A DNA stretch of 64,000 nt from Cyclobacterium salsum (GTDB lineage: Bacteria > Bacteroidota > Bacteroidia > Cytophagales > Cyclobacteriaceae). The stretch covers positions 368,058 through 432,057 of the forward strand of contig NZ_WNKG01000007.1 in the NCBI RefSeq assembly GCF_010119245.1, read 5' to 3'. Within the stretch, counting starts at the first letter, position 1. The number at the start of each line of letters is the position of its first letter. This document shows, piece by piece, positions 53,387-63,010 of the stretch. The notes below the pieces were generated by a model that made no database searches, was not told the origin of the DNA, and saw nothing but the letters and a program-made list of their open reading frames with translations. Both the position numbers and the translations under genes were made by a program.

Positions 53387-54724
53387 ATGAAAAAGCTATC
53401 TATTTGGTTCGTTTGTGTTGTCCTTACGCAAACAATGGCCTTTGGTCAGACCAAAATTGACTTTAGGGAATTTACCCTGGACAATGGGCTACATGTGATC
53501 ATGCACCAGGACAATAAGACACCGATTGTGGTGACGTCTGTCCTTTATCACGTAGGATCCAAAAATGAAGATCCCGAACGTACAGGTTTTGCCCATTTTT
53601 TCGAGCACTTACTATTTGAAGGCTCTGAAAACATTGAAAGGGGAGAGTACACGGAGCTTGTAGAAAGCAATGGTGGAGCATTGAACGCATTTACGAGCAA
53701 CGACATCACCTATTATTACGAGTTGATGCCTTCAAATTACCTGGAGCTGGCCCTTTACCTGGAAAGCGAGCGCATGTTGCATGCGAAAATTGATGAGGTG
53801 GGGCTGGAAACCCAACGAGAGGTGGTCAAAGAAGAAAAGCGGCAGCGCTACGATAATCAGCCTTATGGAACCATCCTTCCGGAAACCCTGGCAAGGGCTT
53901 ACACCAAACATCCCTATCAGTGGGCACCCATCGGGTCTCTAGAGCATTTGAATGCGGCCAGTCTGGATGAATTTATGGAGTTCTACAATGATTTCTATGT
54001 ACCCAATAATGCTATCCTTACCATAGCAGGAGATATTGATTATGAGCAAACCGAAGACTGGGTAAAGAAGTATTTTGCTGAAATTCCACAAGGAAAAGAA
54101 GAAATCTATCGGCCTGAAATAAAAGAGCCCCGGAAAGAAGAAGAGATTCGAGATGTCGTCTACGACAACATTCAAATTCCGGCCATAATCCAGGCTTACA
54201 ACCTGCCTCCCAAGAACCATCCCGATGCCTATGCCATGGAGATTCTTTCCACCTACCTTACTGGCGGTAACTCTTCCTTGATGACCAAGGAACTGGTAGA
54301 TAAACAACAAAAGGCGCTGGTCATCGCTGCCATTCCCCTGGATTTGGAAGATGGGGGTATTTTCATCATGTACGGGATTACCAATATGGGGGTCGAGCCC
54401 GAGGATCTGGAAAGTGAGATTGACGGATTGATCCGGCAAGTTCAGGAGGAAGGCATATCGGAAAGGGATTTCCAGAAGTTGCAGAATATTATCGAAAGTG
54501 ATCTGGTGAGCAAAAATGCCACCGTAGAGGGCATTGCGCAAAACCTGGCAGAATCCAGGTTATTTTATGGAGATACCGGGTATATCAATCGAGAGCTGGA
54601 AAAATATCGGGAGGTGAGCAGGGAAGACATACAGCGGGTTGCGAAGGAATACCTCACACTGGACGGCAGGGTAGTGCTCTATTACCTGCCAAAATCCCAA
54701 CAAACCGCAGCCAATCAGGAATAA
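53387..54724 (+). CDS. M16 zinc protease, catalytic subunit
   Basis: 445 aa from ATG at 53387 (MKKLSIWFVCVVLTQTMAFGQ, signal peptide); the GTG at 53330 adds a non-signal stretch. The inverted zinc motif is His70-FF-Glu73-His74, with the distal ligand Glu150 (VVKEEKRQ). Two M16 halves follow in one chain. It works with the next gene, which has lost this motif, as heterodimeric periplasmic M16B proteases do. 19 bases separate them. Confidence 0.92.
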   Translation: MKKLSIWFVCVVLTQTMAFGQTKIDFREFTLDNGLHVIMHQDNKTPIVVTSVLYHVGSKNEDPERTGFAHFFEHLLFEGSENIERGEYTELVESNGGALNAFTSNDITYYYELMPSNYLELALYLESERMLHAKIDEVGLETQREVVKEEKRQRYDNQPYGTILPETLARAYTKHPYQWAPIGSLEHLNAASLDEFMEFYNDFYVPNNAILTIAGDIDYEQTEDWVKKYFAEIPQGKEEIYRPEIKEPRKEEEIRDVVYDNIQIPAIIQAYNLPPKNHPDAYAMEILSTYLTGGNSSLMTKELVDKQQKALVIAAIPLDLEDGGIFIMYGITNMGVEPEDLESEIDGLIRQVQEEGISERDFQKLQNIIESDLVSKNATVEGIAQNLAESRLFYGDTGYINRELEKYREVSREDIQRVAKEYLTLDGRVVLYYLPKSQQTAANQE

Positions 54725-54743
54725 TCTTTAAACGCTGAAAACC

Positions 54744-56792
54744 ATGAAAAACCTATCAATATTGCTTTTTGCCTGGCTTCTTACCAGTACTGTTTTCGCA
54801 CAGGTAGACCGATCGGTTCTGCCTGAACCCGGACCTGCTCCGAGCATAGCATTTGAGAATCCGGCTACCTTTACCCTGGATAATGGGCTTAAGGTGTTTG
54901 TGGTTCCTAACGATAAACTCCCCAGGGTGTCTTTCTATTTAATCCTGGATCGCGATCCCCTTTTTGAAGGGGAAAAAGCCGGATTAACCAGTTTTGTGGG
55001 AGACATGATGATGGCCGGAACCGAATCCCGGACGAAAGACGAATTGGATGAAGCGGTGGATTTTATTGGGGCCTCTTTGAGTGCGAGTTCTACATCTCTT
55101 TCGGGCTCTTCATTGAAAAAACACCAGGAGGAAATCCTGGATTTAATGACAGATGTCCTAAACAATCCGGTATTTCCGGAGGATGAACTGGACAAGCTAA
55201 AAAAGCAAACGCTTACCTCCATCGCCTCCTCGAAGGATAATCCGGACTATTTGGCAAATTTGATATCCAGTGCAATCGTATATGGTAAGGATCATCCCTA
55301 TGGAGAACCAATGACTGAGGAGACCGTCGAACACGTAACCCTGGACGACATTCGGGAATATTACAAGACCTTCTTCAAACCAAATATTGCCTACCTGGCA
55401 ATGGTGGGAGATATCGACGAAATGGAGGCGAAGCAATTGGCTGAATCCCATTTTGCATCCTGGGAAAAGGGAGAGGTACCCGAATTTGACTATGCAAAGC
55501 CCGGACTGCCTGCAGAAAATAAAGTGGCGTTGCACGATCGGTCCTCTGCGGTACAATCGGTCATAAACGTTTCCTATCCGGTGGAAATGGATCTGGCGAA
55601 TCCAGACTACATGGCCACCCGGGTATTGAACTTTATTTTAGGCGAGGGGTTCAATTCCAGGCTGAACGGAAACCTCAGAGAAACCAAAGGATATACCTAT
55701 GGAGCACGGTCCAGTTTTGGTTCTGATAGGTTAATTGCCCGGTTTTCTGCAAATACCTCAGTCAGAAATGCGGTAACCGACTCGTCTGTTCATGAGATTT
55801 TATATGAAATACAAAATATTGCGGAAAATGGCATCAAAGCAGAGGAACTGGAAACCGCAAAAGCCAACTTGAGCGGAAGGTTTGGCAGGTCCCTTGAGAA
55901 TCCCAATACCATTGCCACCTTCGCCATCAATACCGCACGCTATGGTCTTTCGGACGACTACTACAGCAATTACCTGAAACGCCTGGAAGCACTTACTGTG
56001 GAAGGTATCAATGCAGCAGCCGAAAAGTATATGAAGCCTGAAAACCTGTACATTACTGTGGTAGGAAACGGCTCCGATATCAAAGAAGGACTGGCTCGGT
56101 TTGGAGAAGTAGAATTGTACTCTAATGAGGGAGACAAGGTTCAGGAAATTAACCTGTCCGATGCGGATGCGACGGCTTCGGAGGTATTGGATCAGTATTT
56201 TGCAGCCATAGGCGGCAAAGATGCAGCAGCTGAAATCCACACTGCCAAAATGGAAATGTCTGCGGAAGTGCAGGGAACCCAGCTAAACATGCTGGCCGTT
56301 CACGATATGGACAACCAACGCATGATCCAAAAAGTAATGATGATGGGCAATGAGGCCTCCAAAACCATTCTTAAGGACGGAGAAGCAACCGTCAGTGCCA
56401 TGGGGCAATCCCAAACCCTGACGGATGAGCAGTACGAAGATGTGAAAATGGCATCCCTTTGGTTGATACCGGAATTGTATTATGAATCCATGGGCTACAC
56501 AATGGAACTGGATGGGGCGGCCGAGATTGAAGGAGAGGCAGCCTATAAACTAGTGGTGACCAATCCTACTGGCGGGAAGGTGACCAATTATTACAGTATG
56601 GATAGTGGCCTTAAGTTGAAGAGTGAAAATCAGATTTCCGGAGAAACCACTTATTCCGATTACCAGGAGTTTGAGGGGGTGAAAATTCCGGTAACCATGA
56701 CCTTGAAAAGTCCGATGATCCCGGTGCCATTAAATTCCAAGGTTGAAAATCTGGAATTAAATGTACCTTTGTCGGATCAGGATTTTAATTAA
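54744..56792 (+). CDS. M16 protease non-catalytic subunit with fused C-terminal LolA-like domain
   Basis: 682 aa with a signal peptide (STVFAQ). Residues ~30-470 are M16-like without HxxEH (the position reads TSFVGDMMM) but with the R/Y substrate motif LRETKGYTYGARSSF. Residues ~480-682 form an extra domain (EVLDQYFAAIGG, AEVQG, SAMGQSQTL, PELYYESMGYTM, EIEGEAAYKL, DYQEFEGVKIP, PVPL) that repeats, motif by motif, in the next gene. The fold looks LolA-like (lipid- or peptide-binding). Fusion is unusual for the family. Confidence 0.88.
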   Translation: MKNLSILLFAWLLTSTVFAQVDRSVLPEPGPAPSIAFENPATFTLDNGLKVFVVPNDKLPRVSFYLILDRDPLFEGEKAGLTSFVGDMMMAGTESRTKDELDEAVDFIGASLSASSTSLSGSSLKKHQEEILDLMTDVLNNPVFPEDELDKLKKQTLTSIASSKDNPDYLANLISSAIVYGKDHPYGEPMTEETVEHVTLDDIREYYKTFFKPNIAYLAMVGDIDEMEAKQLAESHFASWEKGEVPEFDYAKPGLPAENKVALHDRSSAVQSVINVSYPVEMDLANPDYMATRVLNFILGEGFNSRLNGNLRETKGYTYGARSSFGSDRLIARFSANTSVRNAVTDSSVHEILYEIQNIAENGIKAEELETAKANLSGRFGRSLENPNTIATFAINTARYGLSDDYYSNYLKRLEALTVEGINAAAEKYMKPENLYITVVGNGSDIKEGLARFGEVELYSNEGDKVQEINLSDADATASEVLDQYFAAIGGKDAAAEIHTAKMEMSAEVQGTQLNMLAVHDMDNQRMIQKVMMMGNEASKTILKDGEATVSAMGQSQTLTDEQYEDVKMASLWLIPELYYESMGYTMELDGAAEIEGEAAYKLVVTNPTGGKVTNYYSMDSGLKLKSENQISGETTYSDYQEFEGVKIPVTMTLKSPMIPVPLNSKVENLELNVPLSDQDFN

Positions 56793-56817
56793 TTTCAAAT
56801 TACGTTAGAAAGGTTGC

Positions 56818-57534
56818 ATGAAAAAATTCATTTTTCTGGTTTTCGCAGTGGGTATGCTGGTTTCCACGGTTTCTGTAGCAGGATTGTATGGGGATAAAAA
56901 GCCCCTTGCTGAAAAGACCCCGAAGGAAGTATTGGATGCCTATGTCAAAGCCATTGGCGGTGCAGAAAAAATTAGCGAGATAAAGACCCTGGTATTGGTC
57001 ATGGAGGCCGAGGTGCAGGGCATGGCGGTGGAAATGAGCACTGTCCGCGACATGGAAAACCTGCGCATGATGCAACAGGTTGTGATGGATGGAAACGTAG
57101 TCCAAAAGACGGTAGTGAACAATAATGAAGGGTACATGAGTGCCATGGGGCAGGTTCAGGCACTGAGTGCTGATCAATTAGAAACCCTAAAAACCAATAT
57201 TTATGCCTTTCCTGAGTTGTATTATGAGGAGATGGGGTTTACCATGAGCATGGGTGAAACGACCGAGATTGACGGAGAGCCAGCCTACACCCTTCATGTG
57301 ACCAGCACCGAAGGATTGAAAAGTAAGGAATACTTCAGCATAGAGAGCGGTTATAAACTTAAAATGACGGCGGAAATTGCTGGCGATGTTGAATTCAGGG
57401 ATTATCAGGAAATAGAAGGCGTTAAATTTCCTATGAAAGTTTCCATTTCTAATGCGGTATTACCAGTGCCCCTGGAAACTCGCCTAATCGATATTCAAAT
57501 CAATCAAGAATTAGACGATTCCCTGTTTGAATAA
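56818..57534 (+). CDS. Secreted LolA-like protein, paralogue of the M16 subunit's C-terminal domain
   Basis: 238 aa with a signal peptide (STVSVAG). From residue ~37 it matches residues 480-682 of the preceding protein in order: EVLDAYVKAIGG, AEVQG, MSAMGQVQAL, PELYYEEMGFTMS, EIDGEPAYTL, DYQEIEGVKFP, PVPL. It follows 25 bases behind that gene on the same strand. A local duplication, with one copy fused to the protease, is the simple explanation. Its ligand is unknown. Confidence 0.82.
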   Translation: MKKFIFLVFAVGMLVSTVSVAGLYGDKKPLAEKTPKEVLDAYVKAIGGAEKISEIKTLVLVMEAEVQGMAVEMSTVRDMENLRMMQQVVMDGNVVQKTVVNNNEGYMSAMGQVQALSADQLETLKTNIYAFPELYYEEMGFTMSMGETTEIDGEPAYTLHVTSTEGLKSKEYFSIESGYKLKMTAEIAGDVEFRDYQEIEGVKFPMKVSISNAVLPVPLETRLIDIQINQELDDSLFE

Positions 57535-57537
57535 ATG

Positions 57538-57562
57538 AAAGGGGAACAGTAGTTCCCCTGTT
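57538..57562. terminator. Terminator between convergent genes
   Basis: AGGGGAAC, AGTA loop, GTTCCCCT followed by GTTT; the other strand gives a similar A/T-rich edge. Works for both sides. Confidence 0.7.
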
Positions 57563-57565
57563 TCG

Positions 57566-58009
57566 TTAAGCGGTGGGATGATTTTTCATATAATCATCGA
57601 TCGAAAATTTTCCAGATCCAAATACCAGAAATACAAGGAGTAGTACTAAAACCACCAGGGAAAGCACAAATTCTACGTTATTGGTAACGGTTAGAAATCT
57701 AGAGTCCATATTGACAAAAAATACAGCTCCGATCAAAATAGGAAGCTGTACCGTTACAGCCAATCGGGTTAGTAAGCCCAAGGCAATCAGAATTCCTCCC
57801 ACGATATGGGCGAAGGCCACGTAGTGAGCAAGAGCCATGTGAAAAAATCCTACATCCATTTCTCCAATCAGGTTCATCAACGCCGCGGTATCAGAAATAA
57901 ATAGCACGCCCTTGTATAAAATGAAAAGACCTAAACTAATGCGAACGAAATCAACCCACCTGGGATGGTGCCTATCGGCCCAGTGTTCAATTTGATGTAG
58001 GGTATCCAT
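57566..58009 (-). CDS. DoxX-family membrane protein
   Basis: 147 aa, four membrane helices. FVRISLGLFILYKGVLF..., GEMDVGF, AHIVGGILIALGLLTRLAV and LVVLVLLLVFLVFGSGKFSIDDY follow the DoxX pattern. Membrane proteins of this kind are linked to quinone/thiosulfate or redox functions, but the role here cannot be assigned. Confidence 0.82.
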   Translation of the reverse strand: MDTLHQIEHWADRHHPRWVDFVRISLGLFILYKGVLFISDTAALMNLIGEMDVGFFHMALAHYVAFAHIVGGILIALGLLTRLAVTVQLPILIGAVFFVNMDSRFLTVTNNVEFVLSLVVLVLLLVFLVFGSGKFSIDDYMKNHPTA

Positions 58010-58087
58010 GGCTTTATAGACTTGTTTTACAGCTATTTATACGTGATTTTTAGCTGTTGGTTGTCTTTCACCGACTGAGGGGATAGT

Positions 58088-59731
58088 TTATAGCCGGATG
58101 AATCTTTCAAAAAGCGCTGGGATACCCGTCTGTCGAATTCGGAAATTCATATAGTAGGATTGATCCGATGGCGGCAGATAGACGTTCTTTTCTTGCTGCC
58201 AACGCCTTACGGTCAAGTGAGCACCACTTTCAGCAATCTTATAGGTAAGGATTTCGTCTTGTACCATGAGTTGCTGATAGGCTGCTGATTGGGGATGGAG
58301 CCGGATGATTTTTCCCTTATTATCTGTTTTTATTCCAACCACAGTTTCCAGGCAATTTTCTTTTTCCACCTGTTGAATCTCAAGTCCGATGGCTGGAAGC
58401 AGGGATTTTAGGAGTGGGTAGAGATCATTCTTTCCGAACACGAAACGTTCAAAAAACGAGTCCATTTTTCCGGGGTTTTCAGAAAGGGAGAGAATTGCTT
58501 TTCGAAAATCATTTAGAGTGTACCCCTTACCTGTTTTCCCAAACCTGTTCCACAAGATTCTCATGACCTCATGCATTCGCCGACCATTTTGTAATAGCAA
58601 AAGGTCGACTGCGAAGATCAGCAATGCTCCGTGGGTATAGATACTCACTTTTTTATCAGGGACCCCCGCTTTGTATCCGTCCAGCCACAGGTCAAAACTC
58701 GAATCGATGATGGATTGGTTTTTCCATCCCTGGTTTTCAAAGCCTCTTTCAAAAAGCGTTTCCATTTTGTCCAGGTATTCCCTGGTAGAGTAATACCCAG
58801 ACTTCAGCAAATAAAAATCCCCCATAAAGGTGGTAACGCCTTCCGCAATCAACCCCTCTTGCAGATAGGCTTCTTTGGAAAAATCATAGGGCTGAATCGC
58901 TTTTGGCCGTATCCGGCAAACGTTCCAAAAATGGTATAACTCATGTGAACAGATTCCCATCAGTCGATCCATCCCTACTTTGGTAGCCATTAGATGGTCT
59001 GGCCCCAGGGTGATGACGGTGGAATAGTTATGTTCCACGCCATGGTAATGCGGGAAGGGGAGCAAGTGAATCAGAAAATGATAGGCTTTGGCTGGAAAAT
59101 CGCCAAAGTCGTCGATTTGTTTTTGGGTAAAATTCCTGAACTGTTTCAGAACGTCGTCCCAATCAAATGAAACGTTTCCAGAAACCCATAAATGAAACTG
59201 GCTATCGTTAACCCGATAGCTACGATGATGCAGTTTTTCGGCGGCAAAAAGTGGGCTGTCTACCAATTCCTGAACGTTTTTAGCCTGAAGCAGGCCGCGT
59301 TCGGGCTGGGGGAGGGCACAGGCGACCTGATAGAATTCTGGAACGTTCAATTGGATGGTAATCGGCTCGTGTTCTCGGCCATTTAGGACAAATGCCAGGT
59401 TGATAAAATTGATATAAACCATGTCTGGGGAAACCCAACTTCCGCCGGCATCGAATTGGGCAGCATGATAGGTATAATTCATCCGGTATAATCCGGAGTC
59501 CGGGGCGGTAAATTCCCACAGGTCTTTGGTCTTTTTTTGACAATCGATGGGCCCTGCCGGACCATGAACTTCCAGGTTTATGAGGTACTGGGCGTAGTTG
59601 GCGATTTCATACCTGCCGGGTCGCCAGGAAGGGAGTTGCAGGTGGACGAGCTCTTCTTTTTCGCATTGGAAATCGAGTTGGATTTCCAGAATCTGGGAAG
59701 AAGGAATCGGGGTGGAAAGGGTATAAATCAT
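58088..59731 (-). CDS. M61 family metallopeptidase
   Basis: 547 aa without a classical signal peptide. Zinc motif HELYHFWNVCRI, with the downstream Glu in LIAEGVTTFMGDFY; the N-terminal beta domain reads LQLPSWRPGRYEIANYAQY. It resembles the glycyl aminopeptidase (M61) family. The C-terminal ~110 residues are PDZ-like but degenerate. Possibly cytoplasmic; divergent from rpmH. Confidence 0.87.
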   Translation of the reverse strand: MIYTLSTPIPSSQILEIQLDFQCEKEELVHLQLPSWRPGRYEIANYAQYLINLEVHGPAGPIDCQKKTKDLWEFTAPDSGLYRMNYTYHAAQFDAGGSWVSPDMVYINFINLAFVLNGREHEPITIQLNVPEFYQVACALPQPERGLLQAKNVQELVDSPLFAAEKLHHRSYRVNDSQFHLWVSGNVSFDWDDVLKQFRNFTQKQIDDFGDFPAKAYHFLIHLLPFPHYHGVEHNYSTVITLGPDHLMATKVGMDRLMGICSHELYHFWNVCRIRPKAIQPYDFSKEAYLQEGLIAEGVTTFMGDFYLLKSGYYSTREYLDKMETLFERGFENQGWKNQSIIDSSFDLWLDGYKAGVPDKKVSIYTHGALLIFAVDLLLLQNGRRMHEVMRILWNRFGKTGKGYTLNDFRKAILSLSENPGKMDSFFERFVFGKNDLYPLLKSLLPAIGLEIQQVEKENCLETVVGIKTDNKGKIIRLHPQSAAYQQLMVQDEILTYKIAESGAHLTVRRWQQEKNVYLPPSDQSYYMNFRIRQTGIPALFERFIRL

Positions 59732-59772
59732 GGATAGAAAGAATTAGGTCCTAAACAAAAGTAAGCCACTGG

Positions 59773-59803
59773 TTTGTAAATAAAAAAAACCTATCTATCT
59801 TTG
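59773..59803 (+). promoter_or_regulatory. rpmH promoter
   Basis: TTTG (59773-59776), 19-base spacer, TATCTTTG (59796-59803): an exact Bacteroidota sigma consensus match. ATG follows at 59848. Confidence 0.75.
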
Positions 59804-59847
59804 CAGTCCTTTAAAATTACCTGATAGAAAAGTAAAAGATAGCAATA

Positions 59848-60006
59848 ATGAAAAGAACATTTCAACCTTCCCGCAGGAAAAGGAGAAACAAGCATGGTTT
59901 CAGAGAAAGAATGTCTACTGCCAACGGCAGAAGGGTGTTAAAAGCAAGAAGATCAAAAGGCAGACATAAATTATCGGTTTCTTCTGAGAAGACGCTGAAG
60001 AAGTAA
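59848..60006 (+). CDS. rpmH: 50S ribosomal protein L34
   Basis: 52 aa, too short for most ORF listings: [40 protein letters not shown]34 residues are almost unchanged from other bacteria. Its place before rnpA is the universal order. Confidence 0.96.
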   Translation: MKRTFQPSRRKRRNKHGFRERMSTANGRRVLKARRSKGRHKLSVSSEKTLKK

Positions 60007-60040
60007 TGCTTTTTTTGCTATCTTTAGCAGGTAGACCAGA

Positions 60041-60430
60041 ATGCTGTACATGAGGAATTGTAAATTTTCAAAGGATGAAAGGTTACATTCCAAAAAGTCA
60101 ATAAAGGAACTTTTTGATAAAGGTTCCTCTTTTTTTTTATACCCCTTCAAGGTCATTTGTCTGGACCAGGAGGCTGCAGCTGAAAACCAGATTTTGGTGT
60201 CGGTTTCGAAAAGGAAACTTCGAAAGGCTGTTCACCGAAACTATATCAAACGAAGGGTGAAAGAAGCCTATCGATTAAATAAATTTCTCCTGGAGGAGCC
60301 TGGGGTTACGAAAAAACTTATCGCGTTGGTTTACGTATCTCAGGAATTAATGGGGTATCATAAGATTGAACCGAAGGTAAAAAAGATCTTGCAAAAAATC
60401 CCCAAAGCAAAATTTCCTAAGAATGAGTAA
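60041..60430 (+). CDS. rnpA: Ribonuclease P protein component
   Basis: 129 aa (ATG at 60041; 60050 also possible). The RNR motif region VSVSKRKLRKAVHRNYIKRR is clear, with the N-terminal FSKDERLHSKKSIKELFDKG. It binds RNase P RNA for tRNA 5' processing. It overlaps the S41 peptidase start by 8 bases. Confidence 0.94.
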   Translation: MLYMRNCKFSKDERLHSKKSIKELFDKGSSFFLYPFKVICLDQEAAAENQILVSVSKRKLRKAVHRNYIKRRVKEAYRLNKFLLEEPGVTKKLIALVYVSQELMGYHKIEPKVKKILQKIPKAKFPKNE

Positions 60431-62081
60431 GTTGAAATCAAAAAAAGTTCTGCTGAGCGCACTTCTACTGGTAGGGGTGACCGTTTCCTTGTTTTCCTTC
60501 TATCCCAAGAACGACAAGCTTTTTAGTATTGCCAAAAACCTGGATATTTTTGCCTCGTTGATCAGGGAATTGGATTCCTATTACGTGGATGAGATTGACC
60601 CGGATGAGCTGGTGGCAGTAGGTATTAACGCCATGTTGGCCGAATTGGATCCTTATACTGAATACATCCCGGAGGAAGAATCGGATGATTTCAGGATGAT
60701 GACTACCGGTGAATACGGGGGAGTGGGCGCAGTAATAGGAAACAGGGTAGGGGCTAACATGATTTTAATGCCTTACAAGGGATTTCCTGCCCAACTTTCC
60801 GGGTTAAAAGTTGCGGATGAATTGCTACGGGTAGATTCGGTTCAGGTGGTGGATAAAAACACAGCGGAAATTTCCGCCCTGCTAAAGGGGCCTGCCAATA
60901 CCGAAGTGCAGGTGGAGGTAAAGCGTGGGGAAGATACCCTCACTTTCAACCTTACCCGGAAAAAAATTGTCATCAGCAATGTTCCCTACCACGGTATGGT
61001 GGACGGGGAAACGGGGTACATTAAACTCAGCGATTTTACAACCAATGCTGCTAGAGAAGTCAGTCAGGCGGTACAAAACCTTAAAAAGGAGGGAGCCAAA
61101 AAGATCATTCTTGATGTCAGGGATAATCCGGGAGGTATTTTGAAAGAAGCGGTAGATGTGGTCAATATTTTTATACCTAAAAGGAGAGAGGTTGTAAAAA
61201 CAATTGGGAAATTGGAAAATGTGAATGCCACCTATACCACTGAATTATCCCCTATCGATAAAGACATTCCATTAGCAGTGCTTATCAATGAAAGAAGTGC
61301 CTCCGCTGCCGAAATTGTGGCTGGGGCATTACAGGATTACGATCGGGCAGTTTTGGTTGGTAGAAAATCATTTGGCAAGGGATTGGTACAAAGCACCGTT
61401 CCCTTGTCTTATAACTCTAAGGTTAAATTGACTACCGCCAAATACTATATTCCCAGTGGCCGTTGTATTCAGGCCATAGACTACAGCTTGAAAGATGAAG
61501 CGGGCAATGGAAGATCCGTGCCTGACTCCCTAAGGAAGGCCTTTGAAACCAAAAATGGGCGAACGGTCTATGATGGGGTGGGAATTGAGCCTGATATTGA
61601 AATTGATTCCCGTAATTTTGCCCCGATTACCTATAGTTTGGTTACACGAAGCTTGATTTTTAGATTTGCGAACGAATTTGCACTCCAGCGGGATTCCATT
61701 CCAACTGCCAGAGAATTTGAGGTTAGTGAAGAATTGTATGATGAATTTGTGAACTGGCTTCAGGACAAAGAATATGACTATACTACACGAGTAGAAAAAA
61801 CGATTGATGACCTGGAAACCTATGCTGAGCGGGAAAAGTATTTCGAAGATATTCAGGATGAATTGGCTTCTTTAAAGGAAAGTGTTAGCCATAGTAAGGA
61901 GCAAGACCTGATCACCTTTAAAGAAGAAATAAAAGAGGCTCTCAAGGATGAAATCGTATCCAGGTATTATTATCAACAGGGGACCATTGAGGCTTCTTTG
62001 GACAAGGATCCTGAATTGGTAAAAGCCCTGGAAATCGTGAAAGATTCGGAGCAGTATTCCGGTATTTTGTCTCCCAATTAA
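60423..62081 (+). CDS. S41 family C-terminal processing peptidase
   Basis: 552 aa. N-terminal membrane anchor (~8-26), PDZ domain (~95-170), S41 domain with Ser294 in RSASAAEIVAG and Lys319 in KSFGKGLVQ, then a helical C-terminal region. It is CtpA-like and acts in the periplasm. It begins inside rnpA, which is usual in Cytophagales, so translation is probably coupled. Confidence 0.92.
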   Translation: MSKLKSKKVLLSALLLVGVTVSLFSFYPKNDKLFSIAKNLDIFASLIRELDSYYVDEIDPDELVAVGINAMLAELDPYTEYIPEEESDDFRMMTTGEYGGVGAVIGNRVGANMILMPYKGFPAQLSGLKVADELLRVDSVQVVDKNTAEISALLKGPANTEVQVEVKRGEDTLTFNLTRKKIVISNVPYHGMVDGETGYIKLSDFTTNAAREVSQAVQNLKKEGAKKIILDVRDNPGGILKEAVDVVNIFIPKRREVVKTIGKLENVNATYTTELSPIDKDIPLAVLINERSASAAEIVAGALQDYDRAVLVGRKSFGKGLVQSTVPLSYNSKVKLTTAKYYIPSGRCIQAIDYSLKDEAGNGRSVPDSLRKAFETKNGRTVYDGVGIEPDIEIDSRNFAPITYSLVTRSLIFRFANEFALQRDSIPTAREFEVSEELYDEFVNWLQDKEYDYTTRVEKTIDDLETYAEREKYFEDIQDELASLKESVSHSKEQDLITFKEEIKEALKDEIVSRYYYQQGTIEASLDKDPELVKALEIVKDSEQYSGILSPN

Positions 62082-62129
62082 TCTTTGTAACGCTTACTTC
62101 TTATACTCAGGCTTAATACCTCGTGATAA

Positions 62130-62234
62130 TTGCGTGCAACAAAAGGGATTCAGGGCTTATTGGGACTCCCATTGGGTGATCTTTGGGATTTGTTCGGAGT
62201 AGTAGGTTTGCTGCTATTCAGGCCAAAAGAATGA
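62130..62234 (+). CDS. Possible tiny hydrophobic peptide
   Basis: A 34-codon frame starting TTG reads LRATKGIQGLLGLPLGDLWD, then a hydrophobic end FGVVGLLLFRPKE, in the gap between the S41 peptidase and tsaB. Composition is protein-like (it could form one membrane helix), but the start is non-ATG and no promoter is evident. It could also be a gene remnant. Confidence 0.2.
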   Translation: MRATKGIQGLLGLPLGDLWDLFGVVGLLLFRPKE

Positions 62235-62320
62235 TGCTGATACCTCAGGCGTTATTTTTTTCAGGGATGATAACAAAACGTTTTATGCCGGGCACAACTC
62301 GGGCAAACTATTTATGCACC

Positions 62321-63010
62321 ATGAGTCTACTTCTTTCTATTGATACTTCGATTGAGATATGTTCGGTGGCCCTTCATGAACGGGGAAGGCTAACGGGATT
62401 GATGGAACTACATCAGGGTAATATTCATGGTAGTAAGCTCGTCCCCTGCGTTAAGAGTCTGATGGATCAGTCGGGCTACAAAATGGAGAACCTGGATGCC
62501 ATAGCTGTGGCTCAGGGACCTGGATCCTATACGGGATTGCGAATTGGGGTTGCCACAGCAAAGGGTTTGGCTTTTGCCCATGACCTGCCGTTGATAGGAG
62601 TGGACAGTTTAGAGGCCTTAGGAAGGCGAGTCATTTCACAAGCTGAACCGAATTCGTATATCATTCCTATGATAGATGCCAGAAGAATGGAGGCGTATGC
62701 CGCTGTATTAGATCATGAGGGTAAGACGTTGGTGGCTTCACGCCCCGAAATACTGGATGAAAATCCTTTTCAGGAATTTTTGGAGAAAGGGAAGGTGTAT
62801 TTTGTAGGAAATGCGAACGAAAAGGCCAAAAAATGCTTCCTTTCACCTCATGCGATATTCAGGGACGGCCTCAACTCGGCTTCGGGTGTAGGTGAAATTG
62901 CCTATGAGAAGTTCGGGAGAGGGGAGGTAGCAGATATTGCCTATTTTGAGCCGAACTACTTAAAGGAGTTTATGGTTCTAAAGTCAAAGAAAAATCCATT
63001 ATTGTCATGA
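62321..63010 (+). CDS. tsaB: TsaB, tRNA threonylcarbamoyladenosine factor
   Basis: 229 aa from ATG at 62321 (MSLLLSIDTSIEICSVALHE). AVAQGPGSYTGLRIGVATAKGLAF is the family hallmark. With TsaC, TsaD and TsaE it makes t6A37 on ANN-decoding tRNAs. It overlaps the DUF2480 gene by 4 bases. Confidence 0.94.
   Translation: MSLLLSIDTSIEICSVALHERGRLTGLMELHQGNIHGSKLVPCVKSLMDQSGYKMENLDAIAVAQGPGSYTGLRIGVATAKGLAFAHDLPLIGVDSLEALGRRVISQAEPNSYIIPMIDARRMEAYAAVLDHEGKTLVASRPEILDENPFQEFLEKGKVYFVGNANEKAKKCFLSPHAIFRDGLNSASGVGEIAYEKFGRGEVADIAYFEPNYLKEFMVLKSKKNPLLS

Noticed and set aside
53939..54541. Minus-strand frame of 200 codons
   Set aside because: Antisense to the M16 catalytic subunit with no recognisable domain.
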